Source: Choristoneura fumiferana (taxonomy: Eukaryota; Arthropoda; Insecta; Lepidoptera; Tortricidae). Taken from it: a stretch of DNA of 64,000 bases. The notes beneath the pieces are model-generated. The model saw only the letters and a list, made by a program, of their open reading frames with translations. It had not been told where the DNA came from and searched no databases. Location of the stretch: NCBI RefSeq assembly GCF_025370935.1, contig NC_133497.1:7368008-7432007 (forward strand). The letters run 5' to 3'. Both the position numbers and the translations under genes were made by a program. Every line of letters starts with the position of its first letter. Within the stretch, counting starts at the first letter, position 1. Positions 22,656 to 37,000 of the stretch are shown here, in pieces.

Positions 22656-23775
22656 AAGCATTCTGATATTGCCGACCGCAACCCATGACTGGGACGCACG
22701 ACCGCGACGGAGACATGGGCCAATCAACTTTTTTCCCCATCAGCAGTCTCGGCACGCGCACCACAAACGAGCTGAAGTGAACGTAGAGACGTAGGACGTA
22801 TTCCACTATATCAGCAACTGCGACGGTGTGATGCAGACGCGACACATACAGTGACGTATTCGGCGTGGCCGCCCTCAGCCCGGAGCCTGGATCCGGTTCT
22901 GCAGAGCCACACTGACTCTTGAAAGGTTTCTTATAATGGTGGATGAACAATGACAGCGCGTAATTTTCTGATGTAAGTATACCTACATATAGTTGATGCT
23001 ATGGCTGTTAGATTATGCCTTCGACTGTAGGTAATTCGGATCGTAGCCTGAAGCTATACTCCTTGGAACAACGCCGGGAAATTTCTAAAGTTAGGTATCC
23101 TTATCTTCCCATTGCCGGTCTTCCTTAACCCCTGGAACAGTTTCCTGGGTAGTATGATACCCCTCCTGGTATCCATGCGGCCTTCCAGCTCCCCGCTCGT
23201 GCTTACGGACGCTTTGTCAAGTAAGACAAAGGATTGTGTGACGACTACAAACACTGAAACAAGATTAATTCAAATTAAAGTTACCTAAGGTTCACTGCCG
23301 TCACTGCCGGCAACGCATAGGTATATGCGTTTTCTTTACTTTCACCCAGTGCCTTGAACACAGACGCGTTCGTATATTTAGCGACTATATGTTCATATTT
23401 TATACAAAAAATTGCCTTAAGTATATCGAATTATTACCAAAAAAACTGTAGAATGACCAGGCGAGTATTACCTACCTATTACGTGAATTCTAAATTTTGA
23501 AATGGCATCCAATGTGTTATTTCATAGATCACAACTCTAATTTCCCGAATTACAATACCTAAGTACATAATTCTACTGATTATTTTCAATAATATTTTGG
23601 TTGCACATAACTTGGTATTACGTATTCGCGTTTCGTTAATGACATCTCCGTCACTCACGCTAGCAACGATATAGTGCATCTCTTTCACACACGCAAATAT
23701 TTCTGCGAATATGCCAAGTGAATTGCCAACATTTGAATTATAAACGCCAACATACGAACACCCAGACCCAGATCC
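22656..23775. other. Intergenic DNA downstream of the host gene, no feature seen
   Basis: Two minus-strand frames of 113 and 99 codons lie here. Neither shows a recognisable motif, codon bias or splice context, so I do not call them genes. Confidence 0.45.
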
Positions 23776-24207
23776 CAATGAGGGCTATCGCGTATGAATT
23801 CACCACTAGAGGCGCTAGTGTAGCGTGAGGTCTCCGAAATGTCAAATCTCATAGTTTTTGAGTGAGCTACGCGGGTTTATTTATAATTAGAATAATTTTG
23901 TGAATATTTTGCAATATCTGAAATTAATTATGGCAAATATGCGTTCCGGGGCAATAATGTCTGTGTTTTGAGACAGTTTTGTCTTTCGGAAACTTTTTTC
24001 CTCCCTTTTTTCCGAACAAAATGGGGACTATCCAACGCTGTGGCATGCTCGATATTTATATGGTACGGTTTTAAGGTGTAGGTATTAAATATGATTTTAA
24101 TCTAAACTTTGTTTTCACGCCCGTAACAAGAGACTTTCAAAACCATACTTAAAAACCTCACGCAACAGTGCGCCATCTAGTGAGACAAAAAACGATAGCC
24201 CTCATTG
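23776..24207. mobile_element. MITE, 432 bp
   Basis: Left 'caatgagggctatcg' pairs with right 'cgatagccctcattg'. Inner 'actagaggcgctagtgtag' with 'cgtgaggt' matches 'cctcacgcaacagtgcgcca' and 'tctagt'. No ORF beyond short frames. Confidence 0.8.
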
Positions 24208-24756
24208 TGCAATCACGTATATTGTGCCCAGATCACCATAAACACGCACACATGCGCACACACACAGAGTCATTCGCAATTGTTTATACGCACTTTGAAC
24301 TAAAACTACAAATAACATTATTTTTTTCAGTGTCAACTGAGAAAACACCATGCTATGAAGCTTAAATACTTTTTGCCTGCATCCAGTGCAACAAATTTAC
24401 TTACTGCAGTCGACTGGTGCAATCAATGTCACCAAATTGCTGATACGAAGCACTTCGGGAGTTGACTTCGTCTTTAGACTTCGGTTACATTACACATTCC
24501 GCTGGCGTCAGTTCAGTCTATTATTCTGGTTTTCTATCATTCACATCGGATTGACGAATTTTACTGAAAACGTTTAATTTTCATCTATATTTAATCATAT
24601 TTTGCACTAAATTTTTGGGGTTCCATGAATAAATAAATGGCTGAATAATGAACAGGTAAACTAAACTAGGTAGCAGTGGCGTAGCGTGATAACAACCCGA
24701 TCCCCCACCGTCTAGTCATAAAAAAATTTAGGAAACACGGCAGTATGGCATAAGGT

Positions 24757-24925
24757 GAGCTGGTTCCCACTTGTCGGATTTCGGGTCCGGATTTCAATCG
24801 GATGTTCTTCCAGTGGCAGAACATTTCATATGAAGCTATTCACACTCGTCCGACATCGATATTCTATAGAAATGACCGACGTCCGAGACGAAATAGATCC
24901 GACACCTGACAAGTGGGAACGGGCT
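24757..24925. mobile_element. MITE, ~169 bp
   Basis: Left 'gagctggttcccacttgtc' pairs with right 'gacaagtgggaacgggctc'. The interior has partly inverted 'ggatttcgggtccgga' and 'cgagacgaaatagatccga'. The 81-codon frame across it is incidental. Confidence 0.75.
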
Positions 24926-25235
24926 CTAACTGCAAGGTGTTCAATCCACGCCAGGCAGCAACCATCTCCTGTAATAAATGTTATGTTATGTGGTCGCTGA
25001 CTTCGTTTGTCATGGCATGGCTATGTATTTGTCTGAATACAGCAAGAAAAATTAATATGAATTTTAATTAAAATTCCAACGCACTGGAAAATTATATACC
25101 TAGCAAGTAACCTGCGCCTGCGACTCTGCGTGTAGATAGGTATATTGGGTAACGATAAAACGTAAATGATTTAAAAATTTGTACCTTGTCGTTATTCCGC
25201 GAAATGCACAATTTCGGCCTTATACTTCACACAGC

Positions 25236-25345
25236 TGACCACAGGCCTCCTCTCAGAACGAGAGGGCTTGGATAGTTCCCACGCAGGCCCAGTGCGGATT
25301 GAGAACTTCACACACAGTATTGAATAGCTTCGCATGTTTCTCAAT
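25236..25345 (+). repeat. LINE 3' tail fragment
   Basis: 'aggcctcctctcagaacgag', 'agggcttggatagttcccac' and 'ccagtgcggattgagaactt' are a shortened copy of the module at 20055-20270. Confidence 0.6.
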
Positions 25346-25349
25346 ACGC

Positions 25350-26017
25350 TGGTTAATCCAGCTTATATTATATATTAGCTAAATCCGTTTATACATATCT
25401 TTTCCGAGAATGAGTAAGACATCCATATATCCTCACCTGAAATTCACACACTACTTAAGTGCAAAATCAACCAACAAGCTAAAAGTGAGTCTGTAAGTAA
25501 AGCAAAACAATTCCATACATATAGTGGGAGTATTATTTCTCACTAAATAGAGGGTAGAAAAGTAATGCTGTCACTTATAATGTTACCAGTACAATAAATG
25601 TAGGCATAAACAAGACTACCAGGTCGATGGTTTAAGTAGCAACAGAATCTGCTGTAACATATTTTGGTAACAATGTGTTTAGTTAGCAAGTTAAGTAGTA
25701 CTCGTAACAGGTACAACCAGAATGTTCACTAATAAATCAGTGAAAAGGACGTCACGAACGAGCGAGCAATGCTCTTGGGTATACGCTCGGCGTTGTACGT
25801 GCTCGGTCGGTGTCTGATCTAACTGATCTTTTATCTACCGTACTTATTTAAGTTCACTTTTTAGAGTCGATTATGAAAATCAAAAAACAAAACGCACTAA
25901 TCGTATTTCTTTATTTAATAAAAATTACAAATTTTCACAGCTGTCAACATTAAAATTGACAGTGAGTGAACCTATCAGCAAATCCAAGCAACTTTTTTAA
26001 AACGCACTTCGTTTTTA
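25350..26017. other. AT-rich intergenic DNA, no feature seen
   Basis: No coding frame and no repeat structure that I can support. Confidence 0.4.
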
Positions 26018-26660
26018 GGGTTCCGGAGCCAAAATGGCAAAAACGGAACCCTTATAGTTTCGCCATGTCTGTCTGTCTGTCTGTCCGTCCGCGGCTTTGC
26101 TCAGGGACTATCAATGCTAGAAAGCTGTAATTTTGCACGAATATATATTTAAACTATGCCGACAAAATGGTACAATAAAAAAAAAAAAAAATTTTTTAGA
26201 GTACCTCCCATATACGTAAAGTGGGGTGTTTTTTATTCTCATCTAACCTTGTAGTGTGGGGTATCGTTGGATAGGTCTTTTGAAGCCATTAGGGGGTTGC
26301 TAAAACGATTTTTCGATTCAGTGATATGTTTGCAGAATATTCAACTTTTAAGTGCAAATTTTCATTAAAATTGAGCGTCCCCTCTAAATTCTAAACCGGT
26401 GGGTGGAAAAATTCAAAAAAAAACAGAATGGTAGTAAGTATATCAAACTTACAAGGAAAACTATAACGGTTAAGTTTTCTTGAGAACTATTAGTGGTTTA
26501 AGAGTACTTAAATAGCAGTCTAAGGTATAAAATATACCTTAACTTGGAATACTTATTGCGTACAAAATACGAAGTCCTTAGAGAAATAATATTTAATTTT
26601 TTCGTACTTAATGGCTACGGAACCCTTCTTCGGGCGTGTCCCACACGCTCTTGCCCGGTT
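26018..26660 (+). repeat. Lepidopteran 'gggttccg' dispersed element
   Basis: Opens with 'agggttccggagcc' and 'ggcaaaaacggaacccttat', has a short (tgtc)n run with 'tccgtccgcgg', the block 'tgtggggtatcgttggatag', and closes with 'ctacggaacccttcttcggg' and 'ttgcccggtttttt'. This order is typical of an abundant lepidopteran non-autonomous repeat. No ORF. Confidence 0.65.
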
Positions 26661-26679
26661 TTTTTAGCATTAGAAAAAG

Positions 26680-26857
26680 GGTAAACAATCTTAACGCGTC
26701 TTTTTATTGAAAAACGCTTAGAAAAATAGTACTATTAAGTACTTATGAATCCAAATTAATGTAAATAACCATAATTATGTCCTTGCTATATAATATTTGC
26801 AATTACTTATTTTTCATAAGTGTTTTTCAATAAAAAGACATGTCAAGATCGCTTACC
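26680..26857. mobile_element. MITE, 178 bp
   Basis: Left 'ggtaaacaatcttaacgcgt' with 'ctttttattgaaaaacgctta' pairs with right 'taagtgtttttcaataaaaa' and 'gacatgtcaagatcgcttacc'. The interior is AT-rich without an ORF. Confidence 0.8.
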
Positions 26858-27593
26858 TTCTTTCTACTACCTACTAAAATAAACAAAATTACAGTAACGG
26901 TGCTAGAACATTCTCGTAGTCTAAAACGTTTGCATGTTTCTGCGTCGTCCGGTTAAGTTGATGAGCTAATTAATGATTGCTAATAATTGAGGATCGGTCT
27001 TTTCGATACTGCTTTCCACGGAGTGCAAGTGTTGACAACCTTCCGACAGATTCTCGAACAAGTAAGTAATGTTATTTCAGTAATTAAATTATTTGTAATC
27101 GACTTCAATTATGGAGTTCTCAAAATCCAAAATCTTGTCAAGAATCGATTTGGTTCTTTTTTTTTTAGTTTCTCGTTGGTCTATTTAAATATAAAGAAAA
27201 ATACCAACCCATTCTTTGAAATTGTTTTTTTTTTATTCTAGAAACGGTTCTACTATTTATATCGCTGAAGATTATGAGGTCAATTATTTTGAACAAAGGT
27301 TTGGGACAGCGTTTTGTTCTTTTTTATTCGTTTTGTTTAAAAATCTTGGTCTATTTTTAAATCAGTTTTTCTCGGACTCTGGGCTTTGCAAATTCAATCC
27401 TGATTTTAAATAATCAATATTTTTTTATCAATTGGCTTCAGCTGACTGCAATTATTGTATGATTTTTAAAATTCTACCCGCTATTTTAATTATTGAATTG
27501 AATAAAAGTATGAAATGTGTGATCAACTACTTAAAGTATTTTTATATAATTGAAACAAGTTTGCACTTGCAGAAAAAAAATGTTCATTCTAAC

Positions 27594-27724
27594 GGGTGAC
27601 ACTCTTTCCCGGCCCGGATAATACCGGGATGGAAATACCGACCCTGTTTTTCGTGTACACGCCCATAGAAGCTCCTGTCATTTTCTATGGGTGTGTACAC
27701 AAAAAACAGGGCCGGTATTTCCAT
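27594..27724. mobile_element. Hairpin MITE, mirror copy
   Basis: Starts 'gggtgacactctttcccggc' and enters the same ~42-bp palindromic stem as 8774-8905, ending 'ccggtatttccat'. The same terminus is missing in both arms, so truncation came before the arm duplication. Confidence 0.75.
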
Positions 27725-27865
27725 GTCTAACTGCCAGTCTTAGAGGTTCGAATAGGTACTCCTGTCAAATACTCGTTAAAAAAACCCTGATAGCCTTCAC
27801 TACCCCATAAATAAAAACAACTCCAGAAGGTAATCCAGAACTCCGTGAAGTACCTACAACCGAAG

Positions 27866-28091
27866 CTGCGCGTCCACTGCATTGTAGCCGAGCCGTACGG
27901 AGCGGACGCATTTTACGCTTGTATCTAGATTTCTATGGTACTGCGTGCACTGGATCGGCATTTATGCGCCATAGAAATCTATACAAAGCAACAAATCCGT
28001 CTGCTCCGTACCACAAAACAGATAGGTCAACGTCTGTTTTGTATCCGTACGGCGCGTATTACGCTCCAATGCCGACGCAGTGGACGCGCAG
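27866..28091. mobile_element. MITE with 15-bp ends, mirror copy
   Basis: 'ctgcgcgtccactgc' to 'gcagtggacgcgcag', 226 bp against 231 bp in the left arm. The difference is mainly the stretch around the central 'acaaagcaacaaatccg', where the left copy reads through 'acaatgtaaagc'. Confidence 0.78.
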
Positions 28092-31000
28092 ATTTATACT
28101 TAAACAGTCGGGGATCAAAAATTCCCTGTAACCTAAGTAGGCACTTCACAGACTACTTTCCTAGTTGTTTTTTACCAATAATTGCTAAGCTTATTGTTCA
28201 TGAACTAATTGCTCAGCTCAAAGGTTGTGTAGTTCGATGTTTTTTCTATTGTTTTTTATTTTCACTTTTTACGTAGGTAGTTAACAAAAGCTTTCTTCTC
28301 TTGGAGCTGTGCCAAGCCTTTTTGTGTGAGAGGCTACTTGTGTCCATTTTGTAGGACGTTTCCAGGCTGTAGATCCACTTTAAAAAATAAACATAAAAAA
28401 AAATATTTTTATAGCAGTAAACAAACCTACATAAAATTTATAGTACTTACGTACAGACGAAAATAGTACTACATTTTGAAATGAATGGGTTTTTTCTCGA
28501 TTTAATTGTATTTTTTTTTGTTACAGATATAAACCTGATGCAGAAAAAGCTGAATCAAAGCTGAAATTAACTAAAAAATACACAATATATAAGTACAATA
28601 AATTAAGAGAAACTTTAAGAGAAAATTCTAACACTAAAATCCTGTCAAGACTTCTGCAAACAGAACAATCAAAAATCGAAAGAAATATCACAATCTGCTT
28701 CTACTGAACGCTAGAATGCAACATCTGGCCACTTGCCAGTGAAGAAAAAAAATATGAACGGCTTCTAAAATTAAAAACTAACGAACTATCATAGAATAGA
28801 TACTTAGGGAATTTTTGCAGTTCACGGTTAGAGTTTCATACTCTGTCAGTCCTTCTACCATCCTCTGCGTTTTGATGTTTGCTATATATATTATTTATTT
28901 CGTCTTGTCCTTCTGACATTGATCTTTGTCATGCACGACAAATATTCCACTGATCAACAGTATTCATATGGACCAAAATCTTTAATAAATCTATAAGTAG
29001 TTTGCTGCGATATTAATTCTCTTGTAAAGCAGTCTTCGAGCGGCGTTGATTGGTTTTCATCATTCTTTTGATCGTTTTGCTTCTTTCTACTTTTTCTTGC
29101 TTGTCGATTGGTCGTGTCAATATTGGGTGAAAAAGACCTAGAAAAAAAAAGTTTATTTCATATTCATATTCATTCATTCAAATTCATGCTCATTTATGCT
29201 ATGTATGTGTCCATGTAAGGCTTGTTTCACGCTTCGCTCTCGCTCGGGTGTCTGTCACTTGCCTCCGGCCGGGTAATAGTACCTATGTCCCTTTAACAAT
29301 ATCCAGGTTAACTTTAAAAACTTAATCAATAGGTTGTACATTACATTTACGTTTGTACATTGCTACTAGGTATATAATTTACCTATAAAAATTTAAGAAA
29401 AAATAATGTTCGCACCGAAACAACTGTTAATTATTAATTTGGTTACTTAACTAAATCAGTCACCTCTCAGTTAACTAAAGTAAAAAAACACCTGTTTATA
29501 ATAAAATAGGTACTGTACTGTTATAAAATATATTAAAGAGAACAAGCAAATTTACCTACTTGTCCGGCGTTGTAAGTAAAAATATGGCTGGTATAGAAAT
29601 AGCCATGAGGTTAGGGGAAAAATCAGTGCTCTTTCTTATAGGTACCAGAATCTTCAGATTCTTCTTGTCTTGTCTTAGGTGTCTCATCTACATCTATTAA
29701 TCCAGTTTTAAGTGGATCCCTAAATGAAAAATGGTCTTTACAAAACATTCTTGAAATACCTATCCAACGATACCCAAAACTGGGTTTAAACGCAAAATCC
29801 AATCACAGTGTCACGTCTATCGCTAGTTTTGTCATTGTCACATACATTTGTTTGGGTATAGGTACATGTTTATAACAAATAACTGAGTGTCCATATGAAT
29901 AGGTAACGTCGCAATTTTTTTTTTCTTGAAGTTTTTTTTAAAGATTTGGGTCCATATGAATACAATTGATCAAGGACTTAGCTGTTCCATGCATTAGTCT
30001 TTCTTGGTTGTCAAAGATTTAAATATTCAATACAGTTGATCAGTACAATATGGACTTGCCTGTTCCATGCACTAGTTTTAATTGTTTACTTCAAAGATTT
30101 GTGTCCATATGAATACAGTTGATCAGAGGACCACGGACTTCGCTGTTCAATGCAATAGTCTTTCTCGGTTGTTCCAAAGATTTGGGTCCATATGAATACA
30201 GTTGATCAGAGAACCACGGACTTCGCTGTTTAATGCAATAGTCTTTCTCGGTTGTTCCAAACATTTGGGTCCATATGAATACAGTTGATCAAAGGACCAA
30301 GGACTTAGCTGTTTCATGCACATAATACAAAAACAAAAAACTTTATTGTCAGACTATGGATCATAAATGATTCCAAAAACTTGGGTCCATATGAATACAG
30401 TTGATCAAAGGACTTTACTGTTCCATGCACTAATCTTTCTGGGTTATTTTAAAGATTTAGGTCCATATAAATACAGTTGATCAGTGGACCACGGACTTCG
30501 TTGTTTTATGCAATAGTCTTTCTTGGTTATGTCAAAACTTGGAATCCATATGAATACAGTTGATCAATGGAATACAACTTAGCTGTTCCATGCACTATAC
30601 TCAATGATTCCAAAAAATTAGGTTCATATTAATACAGTTGATCATAGGACTTTGCTGTTCCATGCACTAATCATTCTCGGGTATTTTAAAGATTTAGGTC
30701 CATATGAATACAGTTGATCAGTGGACCACGGATTTTGCTGTTCTATGCAATAGTCTTTCTTGGTTATATCAAAGATTTGGGTTCATATGAATACAGTTGA
30801 TCAGTTGACTACAACGTAGCTGTTCCATGCACTATACTCAATGATTCCAAAAAATTGGGTCCATATGAATACAGTTGATCAAAGGACTTTACTGTTCCAT
30901 GCACTAATCTTTCTCGGTTATTAGAAAGATTTAGGTCCATATAAATACAGTTGATCAGTGGACTACAACTTAGCTGTTCCATGCACTAATCTTGTTTGTA

Positions 31001-34000
31001 TATTTCAAAGATTTGGGTCCATATAAATACAGTTGATCAATGGACCACGGACTCCGCTGTTTTATGCAAGTCTTTCTTGCTTATATCAAAGACTTGGGTC
31101 CATATGAATACAGTTGATCAGTGGACTACAAATTAGCTGTTCCATGCACTATACTCAATGATTCCAAAAAATTGGGTCCAAATGAATACAGTTGATCAGT
31201 GGACCACGGACTTCGCTGTTTTATGCAAAAGTCTTTCTTGGTTATATCAAAGATTTGGGTCCATATGAATGCAGTTTATCAGTGGTCTACAACTTAGCTG
31301 TTCCATGCACTAGTCTTGTTTGACTGTTTTAAAGATTTGGGTCGATATGAATGCAGTTGATCAGTGGACCACGGACTTGACTGTTCCATGCACTTAATAC
31401 AAATACAAAAAACTTTATTGTCAGACTATGGATCATAAAAGGTAATACAGATACCAGTCTTTCTTGCTTATGTAATAAATTGGGGTCTATATGAATACAG
31501 TTGATCAGTGGACCACGGACTTCGCTGTTCTATGCAATAGTCTTTCTTGGTTATATCAAAGATTTGGGTCCATATGAATACAGTTTATCAGTGTTCTACA
31601 ACTTAGCTGTTATAAGCACTAGTCTCTCTCAATTATTCCAAAAAATTGGGTCCATATGAGTACAGTTGATCAAAGGACTTTGCTGTTCCATGCACTAATC
31701 TTTCTCGGTTATTTTAAAGATTTGGGTCCATATGAATGCAGTTGATCAGTGGACCATGGACTTGACTGCTCCATGCACTAAATACAAATACAAAAAACTT
31801 TATTGTCAGACTATGGGTCATAAAAGGTGACACAGACACTAGTTTTTCTTAGTTATGTCAAAAATTAAGGTCCATATGAATTGAGTTGATCAGTGGACCA
31901 CGGACTTCGCTGTTTTATGCAATAGTCTTCTTGGTTATATCAAAGGTTTGGGTCCATATGAAAACAGTTGATCAATGGACCACGGATTTTGCTGTTTTAT
32001 GCAATAGTCTTTCTTGGTTATATCAAAGATTTGGGTCCATATGAATGCAGTTTATCAGTGGTCTACAACTTAGCTGTTCCATGCACTAGTCTTGTTTGAC
32101 TGTTTCAAAGATTTGGGTCCATATGAATGCAGTTGATCAGTGGACCACGGACTTGACTGTTCCATGCACTTAATACAAATACAAAAAACTTTATTGTCAG
32201 ACTATGGATCATAAAAGGTGATACAGATACCAGTCTTTCTTGCTTATGTAATAAATTGGGGTCTATATGAATACAGTTGATCAGTGGACCACGGACTTTG
32301 CTGTTCTATGCAATAGTCTTTCTTGGTTATATCAAAGATTTGGGTCCATATGAATACAGTTTATCAGTGTTCTACAACTTAGCTGTTATATGCACTAGTC
32401 TCTCTCAATTATTTTAAAAATTTGGGTCCATAGGAGTACAGTTGATCAAAGGACTTTGCTGTTCCATGCACTAATCTTTCTCGGTTATTTTAAAGATTTA
32501 GGTCCATATGAATACAGTTGATCAGTGGACAACAACTTAGCTGTTCCATGCACTAGTCTTGTTTGACTATTTCAAAAATGGGGTCCAAATGAATACAGTT
32601 GATCACTGGACCACGGACTTCGGTGTTCTATGCAATAGTCATTGTTTGTTTTAACAAAGATTTGGGTCCATATGAATACAGTTGATCAGTGGACTATAAA
32701 ACTTAGCTGTTTTATGCACTAATCTTTCTTAGCTATTTCATAGATTTGGGTCCATATGAATACAGTTAATCATAGGACTTTGCTGTTCCATGCACTAATC
32801 TTTCACGGTAATTTTAAAGATTTAGGTCCATATAAATACAGTTGATCAATGGACCACGGACTCCGCTGTTTTATGCAAGTCTTTCTTGCTTATATCAAAG
32901 ACTTGGGTCCATATGAATACAGTTGATCAGTGGACTACAAATTAGCTGTTCCATGCACTATACTCAATGATTCCAATAAATTGGGTCCAAATGAATACAG
33001 TTGATCAGTGGACCACGGACTTCGCTGTTTAATGCAAAAGTCTTTCTTGGTTATATCAAAGATTTGGGTCCATATGAATGCAGTTGATCAGTGGTCTACA
33101 ACTTAGCTGTTCCATGCACTAGTCTTGTTTGACTATTTCAAAGATTTGGGTCCATTTGAATGCAGTTGATCAGTGGACCATGGAATTGACTGTTCCATGC
33201 ACTTAATACAATTACAAAAAACTTTATTGTCAGACTATGGATCATAAAAGGTGATACAGACACTAGTCTTTCTTGCTTATGTCATAAATTGGGGTCTATA
33301 TGAATACAGTTGATCAGTGGACCATGGACTTCGCTGTTCTATGCAATAGTCTTTCTTGGTTATATCAAAGATTTGGGTCCATATGAATACAGTTTATCAG
33401 TGTTCTACAACTTGTCTGTTATATGCACTAGTCTCTCTCAATTATTCCAAAAATTTGGGTCCATATGAGTACAGTTGATCAAAGGTTTTTGCTGTTCCAT
33501 GCACTAATCTTTCTCGGTTATTTTAAAGATTTAGGTCCATATGAATACAGTTGATCAGTGGACTACAACTTGCTGTTCCATGCACTAGTCTTGTTTGACT
33601 ATTTCAAAGATTTGGGTCCATATGAATGCAGTTGATCAGTGGACCATGGACTTCGCTGTTCTATGCAATAGTCTTTCTTGGTTATATCAAAGATTTGGGT
33701 CCATATGAATACAGTTTATCAGTGTACTACAACTTAGCTGTTCCATGCACTAGTCTTTCTCAATTATTCCAAAAGTTTGGGTCCATATGAATACAGTTAA
33801 TCAAAGGACTTTGCTGATCCATGCACTAATCTTTCTCGGTAATTTTAAAGATTTAGGTCCATATAAATACAGTTGATCAATGGACCACGGACTCCGCTGT
33901 TTTATGCAAGTCTTTCTTGCTTATATCAAAGACTTGGGTCCATATGAATACAGTTGATCAGTGGACTACAAATTAGCTGTTCCATGCACTATACTCAATG

Positions 34001-37000
34001 ATTCCAATAAATTGGGTCCAAATGAATACAGTTGATCAGTGGACCACGGACTTCGCTGTTTTATGCAAAAGTCTTTCTTGGTTATATCAAAGATTTGGGT
34101 CCATATGAATGCAGTTGATCAGTGGTCTACAACTTAGCTGTTCCATGCACTAGTCTTGTTTGACTATTTCAAAGATTTGGGTCCATATGAATGCAGTTGA
34201 TCAGTGGACCATGGAATTGACTGTTCCATGCACTTAATACAATTACAAAAAACTTTATTGTCAGACTATGGATCATAAAAGGTGATTCAGACACTAGTCT
34301 TTCTTGCTTATGTCATAAATTGGGGTCTATATGAATACAGTTGATCACTGGACCACGGACTTCGCTGTTCTATGCAGTAGTCTTTCTTGGTTATATCAAA
34401 GATTTGGGTCCATATGAATACAGTTTATCAGTGTTCTACAACTTAGCTGTTATATGCACTAGTCTCTCTCAATTATTCCAAAAATTTGGGTCCATATGAG
34501 TACAGTTGATCAAAGGTTTTTGCTGTTCCATGCACTAATCTTTCTCGGTTATTTTAAAGATTTAGGTCCATATGAATACAGTTGATCAGTGGACTACAAC
34601 TTGCTGTTCCATGCACTAGTCTTGTTTGACTATTTCAAAGATTTGGGTCCATATGCATGCAGTTGATCAGTGGACCATGGACTTGACTGCTCCATGCACT
34701 AAATACAAAAAAAAAACTTTATTGTCAGACTATGGGTCATAAAAGGTGATACAGACACTAGTACACTAGTTTTTCTTAGTTATGTCAAAAATAAAGGTCC
34801 ATATGAATACAGTTGATCAGTGGACCACGGACTTCGCTGTTCTATGCAATAGTCTTTCTTGGTTATATCAAATATTTGGTCCCATATGAATACAGTTGAT
34901 CAGTGGACTAAACTTAGCTGTTCCATGCACTAGTCTCTCAATATTTCAAAAATTTGGTTCCATATGAATACAGTTGTCAAAGGACTTTACTGTTCCATGC
35001 ACTAATCTTTCTCGTTATTTTAAAGATTAAGGTCCATATCAATACAGTTGATCAGTGGACCACGGACTTTGCTGTCTATGCAATAGTCATTGTTTGTTTA
35101 ATCAAAGATTTGGGTCCATATGAATACAGTTTGATCAGTGGACTACATCTTAGCTGTTTTATGCACTAGTCTTTCTCAATAATTCCAAAAATTTGGGTCC
35201 ATATGAATACAGTTGATCAGTGGACCAAGGATTTTGCTGTTCTATGCAATAGTTTTTCTTGGTTATATCAAAGATTTGGGTCCATATGAATACAGTTTAT
35301 CAGTGTTCTACAACTTAGCTGTTATATGCACTAGTCTCTCTCAATTATTTTAAAATTTGGGTCATAGGAGTACAGTTGATCAAAGGACTTTGCTGTTCCA
35401 TGCACTAATCTTTCTCGGTTATTTTAAAGATTTAGGTCCATATGAATACAGTTGATCAGTGGACAACAACTTAGCTGTTCCATGCACTAGTCTTGTTTGA
35501 CTATTTCAAAAATGGGGTCCAAATGAATACAGTTGATCACTGGACCACGGACTTCGGTGTTCTTTGCAATAGTCATTGTTTGTTTTAACAAAGATTTGGG
35601 TCCATATGAATACAGTTGATCAGTGGACTATAAACTTAGCTGTTTTATGCACTAATCTTTCTTAGCTATTTCATAGATTTGGATCCATATGAATACAGTT
35701 GATCAGTGTACTACATCTTAGCTGTTATATGCACTAGTCTTTCTCAATTATTCCAAAAATTTGGGTCCATATGAATACAGTTGATCAGTGGACCAAGGAT
35801 TTTGCTGTTCTATGCAATAGTTTTTCTTGGTTATATCAAGATTTGGGTCCATATGAATACAGTTTATCAGTGTTCTACAACTTGCTGTTATATGCACTAG
35901 TCTCTCTCAATTAATTTAAAATTTGGGTCCATAGGAGTACAGTTGATCAAAGGACTTTTGCTGTTCCCATGCACTAATCTTTTTCGGTTATTTTAAAGAT
36001 TTAGGTCCATATGAATACAGTTGATCAGTGGACAACAACTTAGCTGTTCCATGCACTAGTCTTGTTTGACTATTTCAAAAATGGGGTCCAAATGAATACA
36101 GTTGATAACTGGACCACGGACTTCGCTGTTATATGCAGTAGTCTTTCTTGGTTATATCAAAGATTTGGGTCCATATGAATACAGTTTATCAGTGTTCTAC
36201 AACTTAGCTGTTATATGCACTAGTCTCTCTCAATTATTCCAAAAATTTGGGTCCATATGAGTACAGTTTGATCAAAGGTTTTTGCTGTTCCATGCACTAA
36301 TCTTTCTCGTTATTTTAAAGATTTAGGTCCATATGAATACAGTTGATCAGTGGACTACAACTTGCTGTTCCATGCACTAGTCTTGTTTGACTATTTCAAA
36401 GATTTGGGTCCATATGAATGCAGTTGATCAGTGGACCATGGACTTGACTGCTCCATGCACTAAATACAAATACAAAACTTTATTGTCAGACTATGGGTCA
36501 TAAAAGGTAATACAGACACTAGTACATCTAGTTTTTCTTAGTTATGTCAAAAATAAAGGTCCATATGAATACAGTTGATCAGTGGACCACGGACTTCGCT
36601 GTTCTATGCAATAGTCTTTCTTGGTTATATCAAATATTTGGTCCCATATGAATACAGTTGATCAGTGGACTACAACTTAGCTGTTCCATGCACTAGTCTC
36701 TCAATTATTTCAAAAATTTGGTTCCATATGAATACAGTTGGTTAAAGGACTTTACTGTTCCATGCACTAATCTTTCTCGGTTATTTTAAAGATTAAGGTC
36801 CATATCAATACAGTTGATCAGTGTACCACGGACTTTGCTGTTCTATGCAATAGTCATTGTTTGTTTAATCAAAGATTTGGGTCCATATGAATACAGTTGA
36901 TCAGTGGACTACATCTTAGCTGTTTTATGCACTAGTCTTTCTCAATTATTCCAAAAATTTGGGTCCATATGAATACAGTTGATCAGTGGACCACGGACTT

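Larger units (their letters stand above)
27181..29940. repeat. Non-tandem part of the right inverted arm
   Basis: Reverse complement of 6626-9290, collinear from 'tatttaaatataaag' at 27182 to 'gtaacgtcgcaattttt' near 29905. It carries the mirror MITEs and the isolated monomer core at 28947-28983. Short frames such as 27216-27413 and 27935-28276 are incidental. Differences from the left copy are indels plus one replaced stretch near 27744-27765. Confidence 0.9.

Noticed and set aside
22609..22950. 113-codon minus-strand ORF downstream of the host gene
   Set aside because: No motif, no splice context and no family resemblance. It partly overlaps a repeat remnant.
23479..23778. 99-codon minus-strand ORF
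   Set aside because: Composition as in the surrounding AT-rich DNA. It ends at a MITE boundary and shows no recognisable domain.
34954..35169. ORFs within the satellite (for example 1801-2055, 34954-35169, 41600-41821)
   Set aside because: They consist of translated satellite monomers, with the same peptide words in every copy and no start or codon-bias support.
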